DNA from: Ideonella alba | GTDB taxonomy: Bacteria; Pseudomonadota; Gammaproteobacteria; Burkholderiales; Burkholderiaceae_C | DNA: 64,000 bases | Direction: 5' to 3' | Assembly (NCBI RefSeq): GCF_018069875.1 | Contig: NZ_JAGQDF010000001.1 | Coordinates: 558,001 to 622,000, forward strand | Shown: in pieces, positions 10,493-18,867 of the stretch | How positions within the stretch are numbered: position 1 is the first letter of the stretch | Layout of the letters: the number at the start of each line of letters is the position of its first letter | Translations under genes and position numbers: made by a program | Notes under the pieces: generated by a model | What the model was told of the DNA's origin: nothing | Database searches by the model: none | Seen by the model: only the letters and a program-made list of their open reading frames with translations

Positions 10493-10503
10493 TGCCAAGA
10501 GGT

Positions 10504-11511
10504 TCAGCGGTGGCTCAACCAACTGGATGCACGGCGGCTGTTGCCGAGGTGCCAGGCCGGGCGACCGTCGACGCTGGCCTGCCCCTTCGCATCCGTGAGC
10601 TGCGCCAACTCGGCGCAAAGCGAGGCGACGAACTCGGCGAAGACACGCAGGCGCAGCGTCCGACGCATTGCGGGCCGGAAGTACATGGCCAGCGGCGGCG
10701 GGTCCATCAGCTCCCAGTCGAGCAGCGCGGGCACCAGGCGACCGCTCGCCAGGTCGGCCTGTGCCGTGGCCCACGCGATGCGCATCACGCCACCATCACT
10801 GAGAGCCAGCACCAGCAGGTTGTCGCGGTGGTTGGAGTTCAACCACCCCCGAACCACCACCTCTTCGATCACCTCGCCCTGCGGCCCAGTCTGCCGGTAG
10901 CGCCAGAGGTCCAGCAGCTTGCCGTAAGGATTCCGATAGCTCAGGCAGACGTGGTCGGCAAGGTCGCGCGGGTGGCGAGGAAGGCCCTGGCGCTTCCAGT
11001 AGTCGGGCGTGGCTGCCGTGACCTGCGCCATCACCGGCAACTCGCGTCGTACCCAGGCGCCGGCCTCGAACCAGCCGTGCAACAGCAGCAGGTCGCAGTC
11101 CTTCGCGGCAGCTTCCTCAAGGTGCAGCACGGAGCGAAGGTCCAGCGTCAGATCGGGAAAGCTCGCATGAAAGTCCGACAACGCTGGCACGATGCAGTGC
11201 TGAAGCAGAAATGGCGTGCCCCCCACGACCAGCGTGCCTTGCGGCCGCTGCCGCGCCTGCCGCAGTCCGTCGTCGGCCGCCTGCAACTGCGCAAGCAATG
11301 GCGCGCAGGCTTCGGCGTACTGTGCGCCATCGGCGGTGAGCTGCAAGCCGCGACTGCCTCGCTGGAAGAGCGTGGCCCCGAGTTCGGCTTCGAGCGCGCT
11401 GACCAGTTTGGCGACGGCCTGCAAGGTCACGCCCTGCTGGCGCGCGGCGGCCGACAGGCTGCCGCTTTGGGCCGCCGCGAGAAAGTACTGAATGGCCTTG
11501 AGCTTGTCCAT
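10504..11511 (-). CDS. LysR family transcriptional regulator
   Basis: Protein of 335 residues with the N-terminal LysR winged helix-turn-helix (about 1-60: IQYFLAAAQSGSLSAAARQQ, then ALEAELGATLFQRGSRGLQL) and the C-terminal effector-binding domain. The start is taken at MDKLKAIQYF, the canonical position, although the frame extends 13 codons further. It is divergent from the methyltransferase gene with a gap of about 75 bases, the classical arrangement for a LysR regulator and its target. The neighbouring Bug gene is convergent. The effector is unknown. Confidence 0.9.
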   Translation of the reverse strand: MDKLKAIQYFLAAAQSGSLSAAARQQGVTLQAVAKLVSALEAELGATLFQRGSRGLQLTADGAQYAEACAPLLAQLQAADDGLRQARQRPQGTLVVGGTPFLLQHCIVPALSDFHASFPDLTLDLRSVLHLEEAAAKDCDLLLLHGWFEAGAWVRRELPVMAQVTAATPDYWKRQGLPRHPRDLADHVCLSYRNPYGKLLDLWRYRQTGPQGEVIEEVVVRGWLNSNHRDNLLVLALSDGGVMRIAWATAQADLASGRLVPALLDWELMDPPPLAMYFRPAMRRTLRLRVFAEFVASLCAELAQLTDAKGQASVDGRPAWHLGNSRRASSWLSHR

Positions 11512-11586
11512 GAGACAGGAAGTGTCGCTTGAACATGCCGAGCAACGCAATTGGCCACTGCAACGGTTTCTGCCATGGAGGTGCTC

Positions 11587-12396
11587 ATGTCAGCTGAACC
11601 TGCTGAGTTGCCGGTTCTCTCGCCATTCGTCTTTGACGACGGTGCTGCCTACGAGCTGATGATGGGCCGATGGAGCATGCTGGTGGCGCAGCCCTTCCTG
11701 GTCTGGCTGTCGCTGCCGGCCGGCCTGAAATGGCTTGACGACGGTTGCGGTGATGGCTCGTTTACCGAGTCGCTCCTGCTGCATCAGCGTCCGTCAATGG
11801 TGCTCGGCGTGGACCCTTCACCGGCCCAACTGAGCTACGCACGCCAGCGGATCAGTCACGCCAGGGTTCGTTTTCTGCAAGGTGATGCTCAGGCACTGCC
11901 GCTGCCGGATGCATCCGTCGATGCAGCCGTGATGGCTCTGGTGCTCTTCTTCGTGCCAGACCCCTTGCAGGGCGTGCGTGAGATGGTGCGCGTGGTCCAG
12001 TGCGGCGGGACCGTCGCCGCCTATCAATGGGACCTGGACGGTGGAGGTCTACCGCTGCAACCCATTCTCGACGCAGTGCACGCTGAGGGCTACCAGTCGC
12101 AGGCACCGCCGAGCGCATGGTCGGCAACTATGGCGGCATCGTGCAGCCTGTGGCGAAGCGCCGACATGATAGACGTGCAGACGCGGCAGTTCGGTGTCAG
12201 TCGCACCTTTGACAGCTTTGACAATTACTGGCGCACGGCCTACGGAAGTCCGCGCCTGAGGGAGCTCTTTTCGTCGCTCTCACCAATAGCGCTGCAACGC
12301 GTGTACGAGCGCGTTCGACTCCGCGTTGGCGGCACGAGCGACCGGCCACTGGTGTTGACGGCCCGTGCCAATGCTGTATCAGGACGAAAGCGCTGA
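11587..12396 (+). CDS. class I SAM-dependent methyltransferase
   Basis: Protein of 269 residues with the methyltransferase-11/UbiE-like fold. Motif I is WLDDGCGDGSFT and the acidic SAM-ribose residue is in VLGVDPSPAQLSYAR. QGDAQALPLPDASVDAAVM and the following strand complete the core. The start is fixed by a GGAGGT Shine-Dalgarno ending 4 bases before the ATG; two upstream in-frame ATGs lack one. The substrate is not deducible. The divergent LysR gene is its likely regulator (inference from arrangement). Confidence 0.85.
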   Translation: MSAEPAELPVLSPFVFDDGAAYELMMGRWSMLVAQPFLVWLSLPAGLKWLDDGCGDGSFTESLLLHQRPSMVLGVDPSPAQLSYARQRISHARVRFLQGDAQALPLPDASVDAAVMALVLFFVPDPLQGVREMVRVVQCGGTVAAYQWDLDGGGLPLQPILDAVHAEGYQSQAPPSAWSATMAASCSLWRSADMIDVQTRQFGVSRTFDSFDNYWRTAYGSPRLRELFSSLSPIALQRVYERVRLRVGGTSDRPLVLTARANAVSGRKR

Positions 12397-12600
12397 GGCG
12401 AGGCTCCAAACCCTTCGCTTGCTCGAGCGCCTGCCTGATCGTGCATGTCTGAGTGTTCGCTCCTGGCCGGCCGGCGGAAGGCATGAACGTCGGGTCCCAA
12501 GCCATTGGCATTGGATGGCAGCTTTCCGGCGACGAGTTCAGCAGCCCGGCCGGCGGTGTACGACCCTCAGCGGAACTTCAGCGGTTTGAACAGCAGACAG

Positions 12601-13656
12601 TCATTTGGACGAGGCCAATCTTGACTGGATGCTCAGCCGAGCGTTCTGGGAGCAGCGCAGGACCGCTTCGACGAGCGGCGCGATAGACGATGGCGGAAAC
12701 GGCGACACGCAGCTGACGTTGATCTCGCAGAGCACGTAGCGCTGCGCACCGTCGGCAAGCGCATCGCCCAGCATGAAGTCGCAGTCCCACAGCAGTGGCA
12801 GTTGATCGCGCGCCAGGCCGACGCGCTCGCGCAGCAGCGTGATCCAGGTCGACTCCAGTTGCTGCTTCAAGTCCTGGAAGCCGGGCAGCTCAGGGCCGTG
12901 GTAAAGACGCGGCCCCGGCATGGGCGCATCGGGGTGCAGCGCGTTCACGGCCTGCAGGCCGAAGCCGGTCACGTGGTCCTCCACCAGGTAGGCGCGCACC
13001 ATGCCTTCGGGCAGCCGTGCCTGCCAGGCCTGGTCGATCATGTGGCCGCCGCCCTCCGGCTCGAAGTAAGGCGCCAGCGTCGCCTTTAGCGCCGGCATGT
13101 CCATGTGCTGGGGCGTGCTGCCGCGCTGGGCGTGCTGCACGGTCATTCCGCCGCCGGCAGACGCCTCGACGCGCCACACGCCGATGCCGCTGTGGCCACG
13201 GTGCTGCTTGAGCACGCGCGCGCCCTGCCGCAGCCGCTGCGGCAGTTCGGACTCCAGCTGCGCCAGGCTGTCGATGCTGTGAACGTCACTGCCAAATGGC
13301 AGGTCGCGGGTCTCGAACAGCACGTCCTTGGTACCCAGGCGCAGGATCGCCTCGGGGTGCGCACTGACGAGCACACCCGCCTTCGCCACTTCACGCAGCA
13401 GCGCATCGAGCCGGTCGCGACGGCGGCCGTCCTCGATCGGGTTGCACCACACCAGCACGGCCAGCACGCGGTGCAACTGCGCCGCCACCTCGTCGGCGAA
13501 GTCATCGTGATAAATCGCCGGCTCGGCCTTCACGCCGGCGGCAGCCAGCGCTTCGAACAAGGCCGCGAAGCGGCTTGCTGCAGGGTCTGCGCGGTCGCGG
13601 GCGGCCCGGTCGCCGGGATAAAGCAGCGCGACACTGGCGGCGCGGGGGCCGGTCAT
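12601..13656 (-). CDS. Cj0069-like ATP-grasp-type protein
   Basis: Protein of 351 residues resembling the Cj0069 family. These are ATP-grasp-like proteins of uncertain substrate often linked to metal or oxidative-stress operons. Visible features are the N-terminal VALLYPGDRAARDRAD strand, AVLVWCNPIEDGRRRDRLD, the FETRDLPFG segment, and an ATP-grasp-like core with VLKQHRGHSGIGVWRVE. The C-terminal metal-binding part reads LLWDCDFMLGD...YVLCEINVSCVSPFPPS. Its start overlaps the stop of the upstream chrC-like gene in an ATGA junction. It is therefore the last gene of the chromate operon and probably translationally coupled. Confidence 0.75.
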   Translation of the reverse strand: MTGPRAASVALLYPGDRAARDRADPAASRFAALFEALAAAGVKAEPAIYHDDFADEVAAQLHRVLAVLVWCNPIEDGRRRDRLDALLREVAKAGVLVSAHPEAILRLGTKDVLFETRDLPFGSDVHSIDSLAQLESELPQRLRQGARVLKQHRGHSGIGVWRVEASAGGGMTVQHAQRGSTPQHMDMPALKATLAPYFEPEGGGHMIDQAWQARLPEGMVRAYLVEDHVTGFGLQAVNALHPDAPMPGPRLYHGPELPGFQDLKQQLESTWITLLRERVGLARDQLPLLWDCDFMLGDALADGAQRYVLCEINVSCVSPFPPSSIAPLVEAVLRCSQNARLSIQSRLASSK

Positions 13657-14573
13657 GACGCAGGGCTCCCGGGCTTGTCCACCAGTGGCCTGCCCGCAGC
13701 CTGCCAGGCGTCGATGCCCCCGACCAGGTAGCGGGCCTTCAAACCCGCAGCCTGAAGCCGCAGGGCCGTGACACGGCCCACTTCGTGCCCGAAGACGCAG
13801 TACACCAGCAGCTCGCGGTCTGCCGGCAGATCTGCTGCCCAGGTGGGCACATCGGCAGGGTCGCACCAGCGTGCGCCGGGGATCATCGTGCGCGCGTTGT
13901 TGAACACACCTGCGCGACGCACGTCGAGGACCAGCGCGTCACCCATCTGATCCTGGTTCGCACCAAAGGGCTCGCCGGCCGCATGCACCGCCCGCTGATA
14001 CCGCCCATAGACTGCCGCCCAACTGATGTTGCCCATGAAGGCATCCACATAGGCGCCCGCCGCCGCGCCGAAATCCATGTGATACGCATGTTCATACATG
14101 TCGAGCGCCAGGATCGGCACGCCACCCGCCACCACTTGCGTGTGGTCGGCCGCCCACTGGTTGACCAGCGTGCCCTCGCGCGGCTGAAACACCAGCAGCA
14201 CCCAGCCCGACCCGCCGCCCAGGGCCTTGCCCATGGCGATGAACTCTTCACGCCAGCGTTCAACGCTGCCGAAGCTGGCTTCCAGCATCAGCTTCGCTGC
14301 TGGCTCCATCGTCACGCCGTCGCCGCCCAGGCTGGCGAAGTACAGCTCATGCAACAGCATCGAGTTGGTCGCGATCAACTCTTCGCGCTTCTAGCCGTTC
14401 AGCTGAAAGCCGGGCGCCGTGGCGAAGGGCACTGCAGCGAGGTCCTTGCGGATGGCGTTCAGCCGCTTCACCGCGCCACCGTAGTTGTTCTGGTGGTGGC
14501 TGGTGATCAGTGCGGGTGACAGCCGGTTCAGTGAGGCCGGGTCGAACGGCAGATCTTGTAGGCGTGCAGTCAT
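13653..14573 (-). pseudogene. chrC: chrC-like superoxide dismutase-rhodanese fusion with an in-frame stop
   Basis: Fe/Mn superoxide dismutase of the type found in chrBAC operons, fused to a C-terminal rhodanese domain (active-site Cys in LLVYCVFGHEV). The N-terminal segment ([12 protein letters not shown] to GFQLNG) ends at a TAG. The same frame continues at once with KREELIATNSM, where relatives read straight through, usually with Leu. The stop separates the N-terminal metal-ligand region (SHHQNNYGG) from the remaining ligands (LLHELYF; ALDMYEHAYHMDF). Active enzyme would need readthrough or a sequencing error. A downstream TTG could restart translation and yield a rhodanese with a partial SOD domain. 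The rest of the frame is undamaged, so the lesion is recent. Confidence 0.8.
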
Positions 14574-14583
14574 GGAAACTCTC

Positions 14584-15975
14584 TCAACGGATCATGGGAG
14601 ACAGCCAGGTCAACAACAGGCCGATGCCTGCGCAGGCACCGAGGAGCGGAATCACACCGACCTTGAATCGGAACAGCGCCACTGCAGCGGCGACGGTGAT
14701 GACGGCCGAAAGTGCATCGAAGCGCCCGGCGAAGCCCTGGGGCCAGAGCACGTGGTACGCAAAGAACATTGCTAGGTTCAGGATCACCCCGACGACGGCC
14801 GCCGTGACGGCCGACAGCGGCGCCGTGAAGCCCAGCTTGCCGTGCGTGGCCTCGACCACCGGCCCGCCAGCGAGGATGAACACGAAGGACGGCAGAAAAG
14901 TGAAGAAGGTGACCACCGCGGCCGCGACGGCGCCGCCGAGGAACAGTGCCTCAGGCCCGAACACCTGCTTCAGCCAGCCGCCGACGAATCCGACGAAGGC
15001 CACCACCATGATCAGCGGGCCGGGTGTCGTCTCACCCAAGGCCAGGCCGTCGATCATCTGCGGGCCGCTGAGCCACTGGTGCGTTTCGACCGCACCCTGG
15101 TATACATAGGGCAGCACCGCGTAGGCACCGCCGAAGGTCAGCAAGGCGGCCTTTGTGAAGAACCAGCCCATCTGCGTGAGCGTTCCCTGCAGGCCGTTGA
15201 GGGCGATCAGCACCGCCATCGCCAGCAGCCACAGCCCGAGCCCGAAGCCCAGGACCATGGCCAGGTGGCTGCGAGAAAAGCGCGCGTGCATCGGCGTCGG
15301 CGTGTCGTCGTCGATCAGCGCAGGCCCGTAGCTGGCCTTGGCGCTGCCATGCCCGCCGCCCAGCGCAAACACCTGCGGCCAGCGGCGTGCGCCGAAGTGG
15401 CCGATCAGCGCAGCCGCCAGCACGATGGCCGGGAACGGCGTGTCGAAAGCAAAGATCGCCACGAAGGACGCGGCAGCGATGCCCCACATCCAGCGGTTCT
15501 TCAAAGCCCGCGTGCCGATTCGGTGGGCGGCGTGAAGCACCAGGGCCGTCACCGCAGGCTTGAGCCCGAAGAAGATGCCTGCGACCAAGGGCACGTCTCC
15601 GAAGCGCAGGTAGATCCACGACAGCGCGATCAGGATGAACAGCGACGGCAGCACGAACAGTGCGCCGGCGACGATGCCACCCCAGGTGCGGTGCATCAAC
15701 CAGCCGATGTAGGTGGCGAGCTGCTGCGCCTCGGGGCCAGGCAGCAGCATGCAGTAGTTCAGAGCGTGCAGGAAGCGCCGCTCGCTGATCCAGCGGCGGC
15801 GCTCGACCAGCTCGGTATGCATGATCGCGATTTGGCCGGCGGGCCCGCCAAAGCTGATGAAGCCGAGCTTGAGCCAGAAGCTGAATGCCTCAGCAAAGCT
15901 CACGGAGGCAGGCGCGGCCGGAGTGGCGGGAGGGCCAGCCGACGCTTCGGGCACAGGTGTTGTGGCGGTCGTCAT
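14584..15975 (-). CDS. chrA: chromate efflux transporter ChrA
   Basis: Inner-membrane CHR-family protein of 463 residues, a normal length for the two-domain long form. Each half has the CHR repeat. The first half shows [18 protein letters not shown] and [21 protein letters not shown]; the second shows [20 protein letters not shown] and [14 protein letters not shown]. About ten to twelve membrane helices are predicted. It exports chromate from the cytoplasm using the proton-motive force. It overlaps the end of chrB by four bases (ATGA), so the two are coupled, and chrC follows 10 bases downstream. Confidence 0.95.
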   Translation of the reverse strand: MTTATTPVPEASAGPPATPAAPASVSFAEAFSFWLKLGFISFGGPAGQIAIMHTELVERRRWISERRFLHALNYCMLLPGPEAQQLATYIGWLMHRTWGGIVAGALFVLPSLFILIALSWIYLRFGDVPLVAGIFFGLKPAVTALVLHAAHRIGTRALKNRWMWGIAAASFVAIFAFDTPFPAIVLAAALIGHFGARRWPQVFALGGGHGSAKASYGPALIDDDTPTPMHARFSRSHLAMVLGFGLGLWLLAMAVLIALNGLQGTLTQMGWFFTKAALLTFGGAYAVLPYVYQGAVETHQWLSGPQMIDGLALGETTPGPLIMVVAFVGFVGGWLKQVFGPEALFLGGAVAAAVVTFFTFLPSFVFILAGGPVVEATHGKLGFTAPLSAVTAAVVGVILNLAMFFAYHVLWPQGFAGRFDALSAVITVAAAVALFRFKVGVIPLLGACAGIGLLLTWLSPMIR

Positions 15976-16916
15976 GCCGGGGCTCCAGGGGCGGCGTGCA
16001 GGGCGTCGAAGACCGCCGCCGCCGCCAGGGTCAGTTGATCGTCATCGGCGTGTACCTCGCGCAGACCGGCGAGCACAGCCTCCAGGCCGGCCGCCTCGGG
16101 CACCGGGATGCCGCCGACGTCCAGGAAGTGAACAGCGCGCGCGATGCGCTGCAGCCGCGGGTCCGCATCCAGGCCGAAGCTCGCGGCCAGCACCTCGAAG
16201 CTGACGCGTGCGCCGACGTGCGTGAAGCGCGCGCCGTCGTAGTCGAAACCCAGTGTGCCGCGAGGCGCAGGCGTGGACCCGGCGGGGTCGGCCAGCCAGA
16301 CGAAGCGCGCTTCCGTATCGATGAAGCGGCGGATCAGCCAGGCGCAGGCCAAACGGTCAACCCAGGGTCGCTCTCGTGTAGCCCAGCGCTTGCCCTGGAA
16401 CTTGCGCGGGTCCAGCCGTGGGATGCCGTGCGGCGCCTGTGCCACAGGTTCGCCGCGCGAGAAGCGCGCATCGAGCGCTTCTCGCAGCGCATCAAGTTCG
16501 GCCTGCGCCTGCTCGGCAGCGGCACCCGGGTAGTAGTCGATGCGCACGAGTGCGTGCAGCGCCTCGGACACGGCGCGCCAACGGCGACGCGCTTCGGTTT
16601 CGGGCAGTTCAGGCAAGGCTGCCGCCAGGCGTTGCGCTTCCACGCGCCACTGACCGTAGGCCTCGGTGCGATCGAACAGCGCCAGGATCTCGGTGCGCTG
16701 GGCCTCTTCGGAGACGGACAGCTCCAGCACGCTGGCCTGGCCGCCATGGGCCCGGACCTCGGTCACCAGGGGATCGAAGAGAGCCTTTTTGGCGTCAGGC
16801 AGGACATAGACGCCATCTCGCATCGACCCGCAGCCCAGCGTCTTCAACGCACGCCAGACACGCAGCCGCACTGCGCTTGGCTGCGTCGGCAAGGTGAGAA
16901 AGAGCACGCTCCACAT
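15972..16916 (-). CDS. chrB: ChrB, chromate-responsive regulator
   Basis: Protein of 314 residues with the N-terminal ChrB domain (LFLTLPTQPSAVRLRVWRAL, MRDGVYVLPDA) and the C-terminal ChrB domain (KFQGKRWATRERPWVDRLAC, AWLIRRFIDTEARFVW, LGFDYDGARFTHVGARVSFE). In characterised operons ChrB represses or senses chromate and controls chrA. It opens the leftward operon chrB-chrA-chrC-ATP-grasp. No Shine-Dalgarno precedes the ATG, but a plausible -10 hexamer lies seven bases upstream, which suggests a leaderless message. Confidence 0.92.
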   Translation of the reverse strand: MWSVLFLTLPTQPSAVRLRVWRALKTLGCGSMRDGVYVLPDAKKALFDPLVTEVRAHGGQASVLELSVSEEAQRTEILALFDRTEAYGQWRVEAQRLAAALPELPETEARRRWRAVSEALHALVRIDYYPGAAAEQAQAELDALREALDARFSRGEPVAQAPHGIPRLDPRKFQGKRWATRERPWVDRLACAWLIRRFIDTEARFVWLADPAGSTPAPRGTLGFDYDGARFTHVGARVSFEVLAASFGLDADPRLQRIARAVHFLDVGGIPVPEAAGLEAVLAGLREVHADDDQLTLAAAAVFDALHAAPGAPA

Positions 16917-16935
16917 TTCTGAAGCATACGCTACA
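16917..16935 (-). promoter_or_regulatory. putative leaderless promoter of the chromate operon
   Basis: On the minus strand TATGCT (16923-16928) ends six bases before the chrB ATG, so transcription would begin at or beside the start codon. The -10 lies in a small inverted repeat (AGC-GTAT-GCT) that could be an operator. No consensus -35 is seen at 16-18 bp, as expected for a factor-dependent promoter. Confidence 0.3.
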
Positions 16936-17534
16936 ACTGACGACTCACCTATGTCTAAACCCTGGTGGCCAAGCTCCGGCTTGGAACCGCGAGCGTCTGC
17001 TCCTGGTCAGCGGTGGGAACGTCAGCAATTGGCCGGGTCGAGGCAAACAGAGCTTGAGACTCATCGCCGGAAACCGGCCACTCGGAGGAGCATCTGCGCG
17101 CGAATTTGCAGGGCTTCGGCTAGGACCGCTTGTGGCCGGCCGCCGACAGCCATGAGGGTCAGGTCACTGGTCGTCCGCCTTGGATGTCGACTACCCCGCG
17201 GCGAATTCCGGGGGGCCAGGCTGGCCGTGGACGATCCGCAGCGGGCCTTCGAATTCGTACCTTGCCTGCGCGAAAGCGGGCACTGGATGTGACGGTTCGG
17301 GCCAACACGGTCGGACTCAGAGCTGCAGGCCTCCGCCAATCCGGGGGCGATTCACAGTGGCTCGAGCTGCTTCTGTGAGCGCTGCTGTGCCATGGTCTTG
17401 CTCGCTAAACACCGCCCGTGATTTGCACGGGTGCCTCGTCCAATTCGGGATGAAGCCGCAGCAATCCCCTGTCGACGCCGTGGAGTCCAAGCAGGAGTAC
17501 TGTTGAGCCTCCACCCTTCCAATGGGAGGCCGCC
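16936..17534. other. intergenic, no supported gene
   Basis: About 600 bases upstream of chrB. Several short frames exist on both strands but none has a ribosome-binding site or a recognisable product. I see no RNA gene or repeat. It may be decayed mobile DNA, given the integration boundary further right. Confidence 0.4.
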
Positions 17535-17660
17535 ATGGACATTCGTCGTTACCACCTTCCGGACTGGATTGCCCAGTTTGCAGATCCTGAGTCGATCACC
17601 AACATTGTGATCGGGGTGCTGGCCGTGATGGCCATCGTGGCCTTGATGATCGGTATCTAG
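17535..17660 (+). CDS. 41-residue single-helix membrane protein
   Basis: Small frame starting MDIRRYHLPDWIAQF with a GGGAGG ribosome-binding site five bases before the ATG. An amphipathic N-terminal part is followed by one hydrophobic helix (IVIGVLAVMAIVALMIGI) running to the C terminus, so an inner-membrane miniprotein is predicted. Composition and the strong ribosome-binding site argue for a real gene, although no family is recognised. A hairpin 29 bases after the stop may end its transcript. It stands alone in a long region without other genes. Confidence 0.55.
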   Translation: MDIRRYHLPDWIAQFADPESITNIVIGVLAVMAIVALMIGI

Positions 17661-17688
17661 CGGACGGGTGTTCGCTCGGGGTGAGCTA

Positions 17689-17715
17689 GGCCAAAGCTGG
17701 GCTGCTGCTTTGGCC
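17689..17715 (+). terminator. hairpin after the small membrane gene
   Basis: Nine-bp perfect stem GGCCAAAGC / GCTTTGGCC with a nine-base loop and no T-run. It is positioned to terminate or stabilise the upstream mini-gene message. Confidence 0.4.
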
Positions 17716-18452
17716 GGTCCGGAGCCTACAGCCTTGAACGCACCCGGGCTCAATGCGCCATAGCGTTGCCGATGAACGGCCGTGCTAGCAACGTTCAGAG
17801 GTGGTCGCTTAGACTCTACGGACGATGCCAATGCCCGCGTAGACTGCAGACATATTTGCGCTTGGTGGGCGGGACATCGCTCCGCGACATCAGTATCTGC
17901 TGACTGGCTGCGTTGTTGCTTCGGTTGGGAACCTCCGTCACGCGGAGCTACAACGGTCGTTCGAGCCTGCAGTTGGGCGGGCTGTCATTGAGCGACCGCC
18001 GATGGCAGTGTTAGCTTCAAAGCGAAGGCATGGCTAGTTGACATAATTAAGGCTGCCGCGCAGACCGACGACACTGCCACCAGCGCAATGCCGTACCCCG
18101 GGGCAGGCTTGGCCGCACAGTCGGGTGTCGAACGGCCTCAAGACGACCGCATTCGTCGTCTCGGCGATCTCTTCATGACCAGCGAAGGCGACTGTGCCAC
18201 AGCGTGCGACACGAAGCGCGCAGCGACGGTCCGGTGGCGTCGCCATCGGCGATGCAGTCGCCGATCACAACGGCGCTGACCTGAAGGTCCGGCCAGCGCC
18301 TCGATCCGTCGCCGCCTGTGTTTGAATACGGTGACTGGTATGGGGAGTTCCCGGGGACTGACCCCGCCAAAACAGACCAAACCAGCGCAAAATGTGGAAT
18401 GAGTGGCTCAGAAAAGTTCAATTAAATCAACGGCTTAAGTTCGAAATCTCAC
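17716..18452. other. intergenic, no supported gene, less GC-rich at its right end
   Basis: No convincing coding frame on either strand. The last 100 bases before the tRNA fragment are noticeably more AT-rich than the surroundings and show no match to the 5' half of a tRNA. This fits their being the inner edge of an integrated element. Confidence 0.4.
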
Positions 18453-18497
18453 CTACGAACCAAGGGGTCGTGGGTTCGAATCCTGCCAGCCGCGCCA
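18453..18497 (+). other. 3' part of tRNA-Arg(ACG): integration (att) scar
   Basis: Begins exactly at the anticodon loop CTACGAA (anticodon ACG). It continues through the 3' anticodon stem, variable loop, T arm (GTGGGTTCGAATCCTGC) and acceptor strand GCCGCGCCA. The matching 5' half (D arm, 5' anticodon stem) is absent: the preceding bases cannot pair. Breakpoints in the anticodon loop are typical of tyrosine-recombinase integration into tRNA genes. The native terminator follows on the right, so the inserted element would lie to the left and the intact tRNA beyond the window's left edge (inference). Confidence 0.8.
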
Positions 18498-18504
18498 ACT
18501 TCTG

Positions 18505-18535
18505 AAGGGGCCTACCGTGAGGTAGGCCCCTTTCT
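18505..18535 (+). terminator. Rho-independent terminator of the tRNA-Arg locus
   Basis: Twelve-bp perfect stem AAGGGGCCTACC / GGTAGGCCCCTT with a GTGA loop and a pyrimidine-rich tail. It sits eight bases after the tRNA 3' end and is the original tRNA terminator. Confidence 0.8.
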
Positions 18536-18867
18536 CGTTTGGCGGTCACGATGAGGCCGTCGAATTCGCCGATCGTCTGGGAGCCGCCCGCGTAAGCCGC
18601 ACTGGAACGGCCGCGATGGGCGCTCGCCGAAACCGCTGCTGGGTGGACACCCAGCGTCCAACCCGAACGACCGCTACAACAGCGTCCGCGGGCCGCTGGC
18701 GGTCCCGCGCCGCTCGGCAAACTTCATCTCCGCCCACCGGTCCGCCAAGATCCGACTGAACCTTTGCCGGTTTTTGTCCCCAGGCTGGCCACTCCGGCTG
18801 GTTCAATCCGAAGCGAAGCGCAGTACGGTAGGCATCTCGCCCCGCACCACCCGCCAAGGAGTCGGCC
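18536..18867. other. intergenic region before the LNF1 operon
   Basis: About 330 bases without a supportable gene. It must contain the promoter of the three-gene LNF1 operon, but no clear consensus is visible. The only recognisable signal is an AAGGAG ribosome-binding site at its right end. Confidence 0.4.

Noticed and set aside
18427-18720. Minus-strand frame containing LARLAGFEPTTPWFV
   Set aside because: This peptide is the well-known spurious translation of a tRNA-Arg antisense strand; the DNA is the tRNA fragment and its terminator.
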